Made by a program: the position numbers and the translations under genes. From assembly GCF_002101815.1 (NCBI RefSeq), contig NZ_LQPM01000030.1:62001-126000 (forward strand): a stretch of DNA of 64,000 bases. The letters are read 5' to 3'. The stretch comes from Mycobacterium paraense. GTDB taxonomy: Bacteria; Actinomycetota; Actinomycetes; Mycobacteriales; Mycobacteriaceae. Below, piece after piece: positions 1 through 9,073 of the stretch (its first letter is position 1; each line of letters opens with the position of its first letter). The notes beneath the pieces were generated by a model. The model made no database searches. It was given only the letters and a program-made list of their open reading frames with translations, and was not told the origin of the DNA.

Positions 1-1233
1 GCGGCCTTCGTGATGCCGGCGACGCTGTCGCTGCTCACCGTGGCGTATCCGAAGGAAGACCGCGTCAAGGCCGTCGGCATCTGGGCCGGCACGGCCGGGT
101 CCGGCGCGGTCCTCGGCATGCTCGGATCCGGTCTGCTGCTTGAGTTTTGGGACTGGCACGCGATCTTCTGGTCGCTGGGCGCCGCCGCTTTGGTGATCTT
201 CGCGCTCGCGTGCACGGTGGCGTCGTCGCGCGACAGCGCCGCGCCGCGCATCGACAAGCCGGGCGCGGTGCTAATCGGGGCGGCGCTGGCGATCGGCGTC
301 GCGGCGATCCTGGAGGCGCCCAACCGCGGCTGGAGCCATCCCCTGGTCTGGGGCGGGCTCGTCGCGGGGGCCGTGCTCGCCGCGGTGTTCGGCGTCGTCG
401 AACTCCGGCGCCGGCAACCACTCCTGGACATGCGGCTGTTCGCCGACCCCAGCTTCGCCACCGGCGTGGCGTCGATCGTCGTGCTGTTCGGGGCGACGTT
501 CGGCTTCTTTTACCTGGGCATGCAGTACGTGCAGCAGATCCTGGGCTATTCGCCGCTGATGACGGCGGTCGCGTTCACGCCGTTCATGGTTCCGCTTGCC
601 ATCTGCTCGGCGCTGTCGTTCTGGTACATGCCCAAGCTCGGTTTGCGGCTGGTGATCTTCGTGGGCACGGCGCTGATGGCGGTGGGCTTCATCAGCATGC
701 ACGTGCTCGGCCTGCACACGTCCTACCTGGAATTGGCCTGGCCGACGCTGATCCTGTCCACCGGCATCGGGTTCTGCACGGCCCCGACGACCTCGGCGAT
801 CATGGGCGCGGTCCCCGACGAAAAGCAGGGGGTCGCCTCCGCGGTGAACGACGCCTCGCGCGAGATGGGCGGGGCGTTGGGGATCGCCGTCGCCGGTTCG
901 ATCCTGGCCGGGCGCTACTCCCGGGAGCTCGCGCCGCAGCTGGCGCAGTACCCCGCGGGAGTCCGCGGACCGGCGACCGATTCGCTGGCCAAGGCCGTCG
1001 AAGTGGCGGACAGGCTCGGGCCGCAGGGGCGCCCACTGGCCGAGTTGAGCAAAACGGCTTTCATGACCTCCATGCACGCGTCGACGACGGCGCTCGCCGT
1101 CATCGTCGCCGTCGCCGCGGTCCTGATCGGGTTGTGGGCGCCCGGCCCCGACGGCCGCCAATTGGGCCCGGTGCGCCGGGCTGTCGCCCGGGCCAAGCCG
1201 GGGGCCGGGCGGCATGGGGTGGCCGCGCGCTGA
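1..1233 (+). CDS. MFS drug-type efflux transporter (DHA2/EmrB-QacA family), 5' truncated
   Basis: The reading frame is open from the first base, so the true start lies outside the window; about 410 residues are visible. The protein is a chain of hydrophobic helices joined by short charged loops. There is a TAGSGAVLG segment near the start, a central cytoplasmic loop around residues 75-85, and a late conserved stretch (GVASAVNDASREMGGALGIA) typical of the 14-helix DHA2 drug:proton antiporters. The C-terminal 35 residues are basic and probably cytoplasmic. Substrate cannot be read from the sequence. The gene runs towards the PE gene but is separated from it by 0.85 kb, so no operon is evident. 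Family is firm; function beyond efflux is not. Confidence 0.88.
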   Translation, partial: AAFVMPATLSLLTVAYPKEDRVKAVGIWAGTAGSGAVLGMLGSGLLLEFWDWHAIFWSLGAAALVIFALACTVASSRDSAAPRIDKPGAVLIGAALAIGVAAILEAPNRGWSHPLVWGGLVAGAVLAAVFGVVELRRRQPLLDMRLFADPSFATGVASIVVLFGATFGFFYLGMQYVQQILGYSPLMTAVAFTPFMVPLAICSALSFWYMPKLGLRLVIFVGTALMAVGFISMHVLGLHTSYLELAWPTLILSTGIGFCTAPTTSAIMGAVPDEKQGVASAVNDASREMGGALGIAVAGSILAGRYSRELAPQLAQYPAGVRGPATDSLAKAVEVADRLGPQGRPLAELSKTAFMTSMHASTTALAVIVAVAAVLIGLWAPGPDGRQLGPVRRAVARAKPGAGRHGVAAR

Positions 1234-2081
1234 TCGCCAATGTCGCTGGCGGAGAACGGCGCCGGTCGACGGCGAGGCCGGTGACTCGGGCCCGCATCAC
1301 CTGATTTTTCGTCCGGCGGCCGCCAAAACGGGCCCGGATGCTTGCGAACGCCCGCGCGTCGTGGTATCAGAAAATATATATCGACAAGTACAGGTCATCT
1401 CGCGGGTTGAGGTGGGTGTGATGTTGATGGGCGTCGACTCGTTCAGCAAACAACAGGTGACGTCGGATGAGCCGGTGTGCCCGGCGATCATCGAGGCGGC
1501 GGCGATCGTGGAGGCCGAATGGATGCGCCTCAATCCGTCGAGCCGCCCGGCTCCCCGCGTCACCTGTGAGCTGCCCGCGCCCCGGCACGTGCGCCGCCCG
1601 GCCCACACGTTGGTGGCGACGCAGCGCAGGCCGCGCGCGTTGCCTACCTGCGGCACGCAGCTCCGCGTCCGATGGCCGGCCTGCAGGGTCTGGGCGCGGG
1701 AACGGTCTCCTCCGGCGGGGGCGTGAGATGGCTCGCCGGTCGGGTTCTGCCGAAGGGAGGTGATGCAACAAGCCGTACGTCGTACCGTCCACGAATATTG
1801 CGACGCAGAGTTCGCGCCTGACGGAAAGTCAGCGACGCGCCAGCCACTTGTCGTGGCCATCTACGTGGGCAGCACGACGTCACCACAGTTTCGCGAGCGG
1901 GTCGCGCCCGGCTCGATCGCCCTCAATCGGGCGGGTGGCGCGGCCCGCTCCCCATTGGGTGGGGGTTCTGGGTGAACATCGGCTGAAAACGCCCCGGCGA
2001 CCCGGCGAGGGCGATAGCATCCGCAGGAGCGGAGTCCGTCATGGGGAACCGGACGCCGCCGAGGCTAGCCGGGGGAGCGGA
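1234..2081. other. 0.85 kb stretch with no confident gene
   Basis: This gap between the MFS gene and the PE gene contains an AT-rich patch at 1368-1390 that could hold a promoter. A possible small gene lies at 1421-1726 (listed separately). A second short frame starts with ATG at 1763 and ends at 1975 (70 codons). Its GGGAGG lies only 2 nt before the ATG, which is too close for a normal ribosome site, and its product matches nothing I recognise. The PE gene has a good purine-rich site just before its ATG at 2082. No repeat, tRNA or insertion sequence is visible. Confidence 0.6.
1421..1726 (+). CDS. possible small hypothetical protein with four cysteines
   Basis: This is a 101-residue frame with GAGG about 8 nt upstream of ATG 1421 and an AT-rich patch 30-50 nt upstream. 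The first half has a normal composition (acidic/alanine, ending EAEWMRLNP). The second half is Arg/Pro-rich, which is typical of chance frames in GC-rich DNA. Four cysteines are spread through it (VCPA, TCEL, TCGT, ACRV). I do not recognise a family. It may be noncoding. Confidence 0.25.
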   Translation: MLMGVDSFSKQQVTSDEPVCPAIIEAAAIVEAEWMRLNPSSRPAPRVTCELPAPRHVRRPAHTLVATQRRPRALPTCGTQLRVRWPACRVWARERSPPAGA

Positions 2082-2945
2082 ATGTCCTATGTGATCGCAG
2101 CGCCGGAGTACGTGGCAGCCGCCGCAATGGATTTGGCGAACATCGGATCCATGGTCAGCGACGCCAACTCCTTCGCGCTGGGTCCGGTTTCGAGCGTGCT
2201 GCCGGCGGGGGCCGACGAGGTGTCGGCGAGCATCGCAAGCCTGTTCGACGCGCACGCCCAGATCTACCAGGCGCTGAGCGCCGCGGCGCAGGCGTTCCAC
2301 ACGCAGTTTGTCCAGCTGATGAGCGCGGGCGCGGAACAATACGGCCTCACCGAGGCCGCCAACGCCAGCCCCCTACAAACCGTCCAGAGCATGGTCAGCG
2401 GCAACGTACCCGGCGAGGCGCTGTCGAACGCGCAGCCGCTGATGGGCACCGCCGCATCGGCGGGTTCGGCGGCGGCGAGCGTGCCGGCGTCGACGGCCGG
2501 CCTGGCGACCGGTGCGGCGCCCGCCACGCCGGCGGCACCGGTCGCGGCGGCCGCGGTCGCGCCGGCCCCGGTCGCACCGGTCTCCCTGGCTCCGACCGGC
2601 ACGCCGCTGGCGGCCGCACCGACCGTGGCACCGGCCGCTGCGACGGTGGCCGCGATGCAGCCGGCCACGCCGGCCTACGCCCCCGCGGCCGCCGAGGTGG
2701 TCGCTCCGGCACCCGCCGCCGCGCCGGTGGCGGCCGCGCCGGTCGAGGCGCCGGAATTCTCTCCGGTGTCGGCGGCGCAGGCGATGCCGGTCTCCACACC
2801 GCTGACGGCGGCCCCGGCGGCGACACCGAACTATTCTCCGGCGACGCCGCCCTACTCCCCCGCGACCGCGGCGACGGCCGGATCCCATGAGGAGCAGCCC
2901 ACCGCGATGGGCGCACCGATCGAGATGGAGCCGTACTCCGCCTGA
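2082..2945 (+). CDS. PE family protein (PE with Ala/Pro-rich tail, not PGRS)
   Basis: The product has 287 residues. Residues 1-100 are a PE domain: MSYVIAAPEYVAAAA at the start, then an alpha-helical hairpin with the YxxxE-like secretion region near QYGLTEAANASPLQ. The rest is low-complexity Ala/Pro/Val with a short PATPAY motif, and it ends EMEPYSA. PE proteins are secreted or surface-exposed through ESX systems, usually with a PPE partner. No PPE gene lies nearby, so any partner is encoded elsewhere. The start is fixed by the conserved PE N-terminus and a GGGGGAG site just upstream. A second PE gene at 16982-17773 has the same domain boundary (SPLQTV) and the same PATPAYxPAAA motif, so the two look like relatives. 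Confidence 0.9.
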   Translation: MSYVIAAPEYVAAAAMDLANIGSMVSDANSFALGPVSSVLPAGADEVSASIASLFDAHAQIYQALSAAAQAFHTQFVQLMSAGAEQYGLTEAANASPLQTVQSMVSGNVPGEALSNAQPLMGTAASAGSAAASVPASTAGLATGAAPATPAAPVAAAAVAPAPVAPVSLAPTGTPLAAAPTVAPAAATVAAMQPATPAYAPAAAEVVAPAPAAAPVAAAPVEAPEFSPVSAAQAMPVSTPLTAAPAATPNYSPATPPYSPATAATAGSHEEQPTAMGAPIEMEPYSA

Positions 2946-2955
2946 TCCGCCGGGG

Positions 2956-4377
2956 CTACGCGACGAATTCCGCGGCGCGGTGGCCGATCATCACGATGGT
3001 CGCGTGCGGTCCGCGGCTGGTGATCGTGGGCAGGACGGAACCGTCGATCACCCAAAGGTTTTCGATGCCCAGCACCCGGCAGCGCGGGTCGACCACGGCG
3101 CCCATCGGCGCGGTGCCGCAGAGGTGCTGGGAGGTCGACCACACCGGCGAACCGACAGAGGTTGTGCCGCCGGCCAATTCGCGGGCAAGCTCGCTGCCCC
3201 GGCGCAGCGCCGCGACATCGTCGGGCTCGCTGTCGTAGCGGTGCTCGATCCGCGGCGGCACGGCCGGATCCGGCGAGACCAGCGTGACGCGTCCGCGCGC
3301 CCGTGGCCGCATGAGCGCCACCCCGATGTGCGGCCAGTCGGGATGCCCCGCGGTCCCGTCGCCGGTCATCGCCACGAATCCGCCCGTGTACGGCCTGATC
3401 TCGAGGCCGTCGGCGGTCCCGAGCACCACTTCGACCACCGGCCGGCCCGGCGCCACGGTCCAGTTGGTCGGTAACACCCACTCGGGGTGGTCGCTGCACG
3501 ACGTGCCCACCGGCAGCGGCGCCACCACCGGGATGCCGGCGGCCCGCAGCATCGGTTCGTCGCCGATGCCGGACAGCATCAGCAACTGAGCGGACTGTAT
3601 CGCCCCGGCGCACAACACGATTCGATCGGCGGCAAGCTCGATCGGGCCGTTCGGGCCGACCGCGTCGACGCCCACCACCGCCGTGCCGGAGAAACGCAGT
3701 CGCACCGCGCGGGTGCGCTCCAGCAGCACCAGGTTGGGCCGCCCCAGCGCCGGCAGGAGGTATGCGGCACCGGAGCCGGTCCGTACCCCGTCGACGATGT
3801 TCAGCGGAACGGCGCCCAGCCCCGAAATCGGTTCCGGCCCACAGTCGTTGAGGTCCTCGATCCACCGAAATCCGGCGGCCTCGGCGGCCGCGATGAAAAC
3901 CTCTGTGGTGCCGGTCATTTCGCGGGTCCGACGCACGGCGATCGGGCCGTTCGTGCCATGGGCGGGGCCGGCGAAGTCGAGGTCGGTCTCGATGGCGCGG
4001 AAGTGCTCGAGCACCTCGGGCCACGCCCAGCCGGGCTGCGGGACGCGGTCGAAGTCACCGGACAGGGATCGGCAGAAGTAGCCGCCGTTGATGGCGCCCG
4101 AACCGCCCACCGTCTTGCCGCGCACGATCGGAAGCCTCAGGTCGTGCCGATCGGTGAGGTGGGTCAGGTAGCGCTCGGCCACCGGGCTGCCGACCCCGAT
4201 CGGCAGTTGCAGCCCGTTGGCGGTCATGGCGAGCAGGTCCGGATCGGACAGCCCGGGGCCGGCCTCGAGGACGGTCACGGTGCGGGCGGGATCGCTGGAA
4301 AGCCGTTCGGCAACAACCGATCCGGCGCTGCCGGCGCCGACGATCAGCACGTCGCTGCGCCCGGCGGCCGCGGTCAA
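2956..4377 (-). CDS. mftG: mycofactocin system GMC-family oxidoreductase MftG
   Basis: This is a flavoprotein of the glucose-methanol-choline family, about 473 residues. An FAD dinucleotide fold begins immediately (VGAGSAGSVVAERL, residues 14-27). GKTVGGSGAINGGY follows near 90-105, and the C-terminus carries GTAPMG and the WVIDGSVLPTITSRGPHATI box. In the mycofactocin pathway MftG is understood to reoxidise mycofactocinol and pass electrons to the respiratory chain. I chose TTG at 4377 because it lies 17 nt after the mftF stop and just before the FAD fold; the only other in-frame option, an ATG at 4467, lies deep in mftF and would add about 30 unconserved residues. It is the last gene of the mft operon and ends 10 nt from the convergent PE gene. 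Confidence 0.9.
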   Translation of the reverse strand: MTAAAGRSDVLIVGAGSAGSVVAERLSSDPARTVTVLEAGPGLSDPDLLAMTANGLQLPIGVGSPVAERYLTHLTDRHDLRLPIVRGKTVGGSGAINGGYFCRSLSGDFDRVPQPGWAWPEVLEHFRAIETDLDFAGPAHGTNGPIAVRRTREMTGTTEVFIAAAEAAGFRWIEDLNDCGPEPISGLGAVPLNIVDGVRTGSGAAYLLPALGRPNLVLLERTRAVRLRFSGTAVVGVDAVGPNGPIELAADRIVLCAGAIQSAQLLMLSGIGDEPMLRAAGIPVVAPLPVGTSCSDHPEWVLPTNWTVAPGRPVVEVVLGTADGLEIRPYTGGFVAMTGDGTAGHPDWPHIGVALMRPRARGRVTLVSPDPAVPPRIEHRYDSEPDDVAALRRGSELARELAGGTTSVGSPVWSTSQHLCGTAPMGAVVDPRCRVLGIENLWVIDGSVLPTITSRGPHATIVMIGHRAAEFVA

Positions 4378-4393
4378 GGCTGCTTCAAGACCA

Positions 4394-5806
4394 CTAGGTG
4401 CGGATCTGCGGCTTGAGCGCGCGCACGTTGCGCTCGCGCGCCACCCCCCACCACAGCCCGAGGCCATAGGCCAGGTCGTCGATCCGCTTGAGCAACAGGT
4501 AGGTCAGCAGCCCGATCGGTTCCGCCTCGTCGCCGGTGGCGTCCCGGCGGCGCAGCCAGTCCACCACGCCGTCCATCACGGCGGCGACCAGCACGACGCG
4601 TCTGCAGTGGCGCGACAGCACGGCGGCCAGCAACGCCACCGGCCAGTAGTGCCGGCAGACGGCCGACGCCAGTTGCAGCGCCGCCGCCCACAGGCCGCGG
4701 GTGGCGATCGTCACGACATCCCACAGCGAGGTCTCGGCGCTGCGCATCGCCCGGGCGATCCGCCGGCCCGTCACCAGGGCGACCACGATCGAGGCGAGCT
4801 GGCTGAGGCTGGTCCCCAGCGCCATGAGCGTCCAGGCCATCAACGCCCAGCCGGAGATCACCACCGGCGCCGTCTTGTCCGGGTGGCGCACCGACAGCGG
4901 GGCGGCCGAGCCGCCATAGAATGCCTTGCGCGCAAGCCAGTCCCGCAATTCGGTGCGGTGATCGTGCGCGACCTGCGCGATCGGCTCATAGCGCAGCCGG
5001 GCGCCCACCTCGATCAGCCGCCAGCACAGGTCGACGTCCTCGCCGGACTGCATGGTCTCGTCGAACCCGCCCACGTCGCGCAGGGCCGTGCGGCGGCAGA
5101 TGATGGCCGCGCTGGGGACGTAGGACACCGTGCTGTGAGGCAGCACCGGGGCCTCGCGCTCCCCCAGGTCCAGCGACGAATGCACCGCCTCGTAGCGGGC
5201 CACCAGGTTCTCGCTGTGCGACAGGCCGACGATGCGCGGCGCGACCAGGGCGACGGTGGGGTCGCAGAAGTGACCGAGCAAGGCCTCCAGCCAGCCCCGG
5301 CGCGGCGTCACGTCGGAGTCCAGGAAGGCGACGAAGTCGGTCGTGCAGGCGGCCAGCCCGGTGTTGCGCGCCGCCGCCGGGCCCTTGCTGTAGGAGTGGC
5401 GCAGCACCTCGACGTCGCAGTGCGCGCCGATGAAGTCCTCGGGCTCGATCGGCGGGAAGGAGCCGTCGTCGACCACCACGACGCGCAGTCCGCGCAGCGA
5501 GCTCACCAGGCGCCGCACGCCGGAAACGTTGTCGCGCACCGGTATTACCACGGTCACGTCGCGATGCGACGGTCCGCCCGCGGGCCGGGGGTGGGCCACC
5601 GTGGCGTCCAGCAGGGTGCGGGCCAGCTGCGCGCTGACGTCGTCGCGGACCTTCAGCCGGCCGTCGGACAGCATGCTCTGGGCGGCCGGGGCCAGCTTCA
5701 GCAGGCGCGTCGGTGATCCGCCCAGCAGGGCCGAGCCGTCGCCGAGCACCCGCACGCGGCGATCGACCTGAACGGCGAATCCGTCCGGCAAGCGGGTGGC
5801 CGTCAT
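4394..5806 (-). CDS. mftF: mycofactocin glycosyltransferase MftF
   Basis: A family-2 glycosyltransferase of 470 residues that attaches the glucose chain to mycofactocin. The N-terminal about 75 residues form a small binding segment. The GT2 core starts at VTVVIPVRDN, has VVVDDGSFPP and the metal-binding DSDVTPRRGW, then GGFDETMQSGEDVDLCWR. The C-terminal third contains two or three hydrophobic helices, so the enzyme is probably membrane-associated. ATG 5806 is preferred because it overlaps the mftE stop in ATGA and matches the family length. A longer open frame upstream is just the antisense-like shadow of mftE. Confidence 0.94.
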   Translation of the reverse strand: MTATRLPDGFAVQVDRRVRVLGDGSALLGGSPTRLLKLAPAAQSMLSDGRLKVRDDVSAQLARTLLDATVAHPRPAGGPSHRDVTVVIPVRDNVSGVRRLVSSLRGLRVVVVDDGSFPPIEPEDFIGAHCDVEVLRHSYSKGPAAARNTGLAACTTDFVAFLDSDVTPRRGWLEALLGHFCDPTVALVAPRIVGLSHSENLVARYEAVHSSLDLGEREAPVLPHSTVSYVPSAAIICRRTALRDVGGFDETMQSGEDVDLCWRLIEVGARLRYEPIAQVAHDHRTELRDWLARKAFYGGSAAPLSVRHPDKTAPVVISGWALMAWTLMALGTSLSQLASIVVALVTGRRIARAMRSAETSLWDVVTIATRGLWAAALQLASAVCRHYWPVALLAAVLSRHCRRVVLVAAVMDGVVDWLRRRDATGDEAEPIGLLTYLLLKRIDDLAYGLGLWWGVARERNVRALKPQIRT

Positions 5807-6534
5807 GTGAGCATCCCGTCGGGCCCGGCTGACCACCGGGCGACTCGACGGACACAGTCGTCGACCATCTCGCCGAAGATGCGCTTGCCCTCGGCGGCGG
5901 TCGCGGTCGTCGGGTCCCCCAGCACCCCGACCGGGCTGACCGCCGCGACTCCCCCGCGACGCATCGCGGGGAGCAGGTCGGGCAGCGGCGCCCGGTTGCC
6001 GGCGAGCCACCGGTCGGTCAGCACCTCGGTCGGCGAGATATGGAGCAATACGGAAGTTTCGGTGTGGCCGGCGTGGGCGTCCCCGCCGCGGGCCACGCAG
6101 GGACACCACCCGGCGTCGCGCCCTTCGGCGCGCAACCGTGCGACCGCCGCGCTCAGGGCGCCGACGTTGCCGCCGTGCCCGTTGACGAAGACCAGGCTGG
6201 GGGCCCAGGACGCGGCTGACCTGCCGTACTCCACCAGCAGCAGCGTCAGGGCCTCGGCGCCGATCGAGATCGTGCCGGGGAAGTCTTGGTGCTCGCCGCT
6301 GGCGCCGTAGGCGATGGGCGGCGCGACCAGCCACGGTTGTTCGAGGCGCGCCCGAGCCCCTCGGGCGACCGCGGCCGCAATGCGGGTGTCGGTGTCCAAC
6401 GGCAGGTGCGGACCATGTTGTTCGGTCGACCCCAGCGGGACCATTAATGACGGCGAGGTACTCAATAGCTGGCTCGACGTCGTCGTTCCTAATTCGCCGA
6501 GTACGGGCACTGGCTGATGGTAGGACGAATTCAC
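5803..6534 (-). CDS. mftE: mycofactocin precursor peptidase MftE (creatininase family)
   Basis: This metal-dependent peptidase of about 243 residues releases the C-terminal Val-Tyr-derived core from the MftC-modified MftA. Signature metal ligands are visible: STEQHGPHLPLDTDT near residue 35, HQDFPGT, and VNGHGGNVGAL. The chosen start is the GTG at 6534 (VNSSYHQPVP...), where family similarity begins. The frame is open further upstream, but that part has AT-rich, low-quality coding. A 180 nt AT-rich spacer separates it from mftD, unlike the tight joints elsewhere in the operon, so mftE may have its own promoter. The stop overlaps the mftF ATG. Confidence 0.92.
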   Translation of the reverse strand: MNSSYHQPVPVLGELGTTTSSQLLSTSPSLMVPLGSTEQHGPHLPLDTDTRIAAAVARGARARLEQPWLVAPPIAYGASGEHQDFPGTISIGAEALTLLLVEYGRSAASWAPSLVFVNGHGGNVGALSAAVARLRAEGRDAGWCPCVARGGDAHAGHTETSVLLHISPTEVLTDRWLAGNRAPLPDLLPAMRRGGVAAVSPVGVLGDPTTATAAEGKRIFGEMVDDCVRRVARWSAGPDGMLT

Positions 6535-6713
6535 CTGGCGTGCACCAATTGTTGACCCTCGAAAATAATTTTTTTCTCGCTTGTTCACCGATCGGTCGAA
6601 TATGGTGACTCGTCCGTCACGGTTACCACGCGAACACCACAATTTTCGCGACGGCGGATTGAGATTAGATCAAATCCAGATCAAATCCTAGGAATCCCGG
6701 CCAACATTTTTAA
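6535..6713 (-). promoter_or_regulatory. AT-rich mftD-mftE spacer with palindromes (possible internal promoter)
   Basis: This is a 179 nt break inside an otherwise tightly packed operon, noticeably richer in A+T than its flanks (a run of T/A at 6564-6574). It contains a perfect 10 nt palindrome ACCGATCGGT at 6587-6596, which resembles TetR-type operators, and an inverted repeat GTGAC-6-GTCAC around 6606-6621. A direct repeat AGATCAAATC occurs twice at about 6667-6687. A regulatory role for mftE-F-G is inference. Confidence 0.45.
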
Positions 6714-7895
6714 CTATGCGGGCGGCACCCCGAGCGACCGGGTGAAGCCGGCCGGCATCAGGATGTCGTCGGGGCCGAGGTCGTGGACCGACGAGTGCCC
6801 CAAACCCATCAGCGCCGAGTCGATGCCCCCGCGCAAGATGTCGAGGACGTTTTCCACCCCCGCCTGCCCGGCCGCGGCGAGGCCCCAGAGATAGGCGCGG
6901 CCGATCATCACCGCCCGCGCCCCCAGGGCAACCGCCTTGACGACGTCGCCTCCGCGGCGGATGCCGCCGTCGAGCAGCACCTCGACCTGATCGCCGACCG
7001 CCGCGGCCACCGCGGGCAGGGCGCGGATCGACGCCGGCGTGCCGTCCAGGTTGTTGCCGCCGTGGTTTGACACCGAGATCGCCGAAACACCGGCGTCCAC
7101 AGCCCTTTTGGCGTCGTCGACGCGCATCACGCCCTTGAGCATGAAGGGCCCGCCCCACAGCTCGCGCAGCCAGGCGATGTCCTCCCACGTCGGCGGCGGG
7201 GTGCCCATCCACTCCCCGTAGGCGGCGAAGAACGCCGGGCCGGGCTCGCCGCGCCGGCCCTGATTCGGCACCCGCAGGTCCGGCGGGCGCAGCGTCTTGC
7301 CGTACTTCCACAGCCAGCGGGGCTTGAAGACGGCCTCGGGCGACTGCCGCAGGACGGTCCGCAGGTTCATCGCCTCGGGGATCTTCGGGCTACCCCAGTC
7401 GCGCCCGTGCGAGAACGACCAGTCGGTGGTGACGATCAGCCCGAGGGCGCCGGCCTGGCGCGCGCGTTCCACCCGTTCGGCGATGGCGTCGCGCCCGCCC
7501 AGCCAGTACACCTGGAAGAACACCTTGGGGTTGGCGGCGATGACATCTTCGATCGGCTTGCTCGCGAAAGAGGACAGGCCCATCGCCGTGCCCCGCGCGG
7601 CCGCGGCCCGCGCGACGGCGACCTCACCGTCCGGGTCGACCGCCTGGACGCCGGTCGGCGAAATCAACACCGGCATCGAAATATCTTGTCCCATAACGGT
7701 GGTCGACAAGTCGCGCTTTTCCTGCGCACCGACGACGTGGGGCGCGAATCCGAGTTCACCAAACGCCGCGATGTTGTCGGAGACGGTGATCCCCTTTTCG
7801 CTGCCCGCCAGCAGCGCCGAATAAACGGATTTCGGCAGCCGCCGCTTCGCGCGTTGCTGGGCGATGGCCACCGTTTCGAACCATTGGTCGGCCAT
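6714..7895 (-). CDS. mftD: mycofactocin maturation oxidase MftD (FMN, lactate-dehydrogenase-like)
   Basis: A 393-residue FMN-dependent alpha-hydroxy-acid oxidase fold. After MftE release, MftD oxidatively deaminates the cyclised Val-Tyr derivative (AHDP) to pre-mycofactocin, giving the redox-active dicarbonyl. Visible family landmarks are ISPTGVQAVDPDGEVAVARAA (FMN phosphate region), the active-site region ISVSNHGGNNLDG, and LLDGGIRRGGDVVKA followed by GRAYLWGLAAAG. ATG 7895 lies 2 nt after the mftC stop. It was formerly named lldD1 in mycobacteria because of its similarity to L-lactate dehydrogenase. Confidence 0.94.
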   Translation of the reverse strand: MADQWFETVAIAQQRAKRRLPKSVYSALLAGSEKGITVSDNIAAFGELGFAPHVVGAQEKRDLSTTVMGQDISMPVLISPTGVQAVDPDGEVAVARAAAARGTAMGLSSFASKPIEDVIAANPKVFFQVYWLGGRDAIAERVERARQAGALGLIVTTDWSFSHGRDWGSPKIPEAMNLRTVLRQSPEAVFKPRWLWKYGKTLRPPDLRVPNQGRRGEPGPAFFAAYGEWMGTPPPTWEDIAWLRELWGGPFMLKGVMRVDDAKRAVDAGVSAISVSNHGGNNLDGTPASIRALPAVAAAVGDQVEVLLDGGIRRGGDVVKAVALGARAVMIGRAYLWGLAAAGQAGVENVLDILRGGIDSALMGLGHSSVHDLGPDDILMPAGFTRSLGVPPA

Positions 7896-7897
7896 CG

Positions 7898-9073
7898 TTA
7901 TAGCGGGCTCTCGTTGCAGAGCCGGGCCGGGGGTCGCGACAGTGTCAGGAGCACCGGCCCGGCCGCCTTCCGGGAGTGGTCGGCGCGCGGCCGCGGCGTC
8001 TCCCGCTCGCGGGCGAGCGCCGGGGCGCTGTGCCCTTGGACGCATTCGGGGTCCGGGCCGTCCAGCGGCAGGCCGGTGAAGAATTTGGCCGCCATGCAGC
8101 CACCCCGGCAGCTGTCGTAGTGCCCGCAGCTGCCGCAGGCGCCCGCCGACTGCGGCTCGCGCAGCTCGCGAAACAGCGGCGCGTTCTTCCAGACGTTGTC
8201 AAAACCGCCGTCCGACAGGACGTTTCCCGCCAGGAATCGGTCGTGGATGGCGAACGGGCAGGCGTACACGTCGCCCACCGGGTCGATCAGGCAGACCACC
8301 CGGCCCGCGCCGCACATGTTCAGCCCGGCCAGCGCGCCGGGCGAGCCGAGCGGTGCCAGGTGGAAGAAGGAGTCGCCGGTGAGCACCCGCTCCCCCTTGG
8401 CGACCAGCCAGTCGTACAGCTGGACCTGCTGGGCGTCGGTGGGGTGCAGCTCCTCCCACACGTCGGCCCCCCGGCCCGAGGGGCGGAGCCGGGTGATGCG
8501 CAGGGTGGCGCCGTAACGGCTTGCCAGCGCGGCGAATTCGTCGAGCTGGTCGACGTTGTGCCGGGTCACGACGACGGAGATCTTCGCGTCCTTGAAACCG
8601 GCCGCCGCGAGGTTCTCCAGCGCGCGCACCGCCATCGCGAACGAGCCGGCGCCCCGCACGGCGTCGTTGACCTCGGCGGTGGCGCCGTCGAGCGAGATCT
8701 GGACGTCGACGTAGTCACTGGCGGCCAACCGCGCGGCGACCTGCGGGGTGATCCGGACGCCGTTGGTGGAGAACTTCACGCCGACGTGGTGCGCGGTCGC
8801 ATAGTCGACCAGCTCCCAAAAGTCCGGACGCACCGTGGGTTCCCCGCCGCCGATGTTGACGTAGAACACCTGCATGCGTTCCAGCTCGTCGATGATGTCC
8901 ATGCACTGGCGGGTGGACAACTCCCGCGGGTCGCGCTTGCCCGACGACGAAAGGCAGTGCACGCAAGCGAGATTGCAGGCGTACGTCAGCTCCCACGTCA
9001 GGCAGATGGGCGCGTCCAGCCCGCGCTCGAACTGCTCGATGAGCCGCGGTACGGGGGAAGTTGCGGCCGTCAT
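7898..9073 (-). CDS. mftC: mycofactocin radical SAM maturase MftC
   Basis: A radical SAM/SPASM enzyme of 391 residues. It oxidatively decarboxylates the C-terminal Tyr of MftA and then forms the Val-Tyr lactam crosslink. The radical SAM cluster motif is CNLACVHC (near residue 32), followed by NIGGGEPTVRPDFW. The C-terminal SPASM region contains CGAGRVVCLIDPVGDVYACPF and CGSCGHYDSCRGGC for auxiliary iron-sulfur clusters. The start at 9073 overlaps the mftB stop in ATGA, so translation is coupled. The last 35 residues are basic and probably flexible. Confidence 0.96.
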   Translation of the reverse strand: MTAATSPVPRLIEQFERGLDAPICLTWELTYACNLACVHCLSSSGKRDPRELSTRQCMDIIDELERMQVFYVNIGGGEPTVRPDFWELVDYATAHHVGVKFSTNGVRITPQVAARLAASDYVDVQISLDGATAEVNDAVRGAGSFAMAVRALENLAAAGFKDAKISVVVTRHNVDQLDEFAALASRYGATLRITRLRPSGRGADVWEELHPTDAQQVQLYDWLVAKGERVLTGDSFFHLAPLGSPGALAGLNMCGAGRVVCLIDPVGDVYACPFAIHDRFLAGNVLSDGGFDNVWKNAPLFRELREPQSAGACGSCGHYDSCRGGCMAAKFFTGLPLDGPDPECVQGHSAPALARERETPRPRADHSRKAAGPVLLTLSRPPARLCNESPL

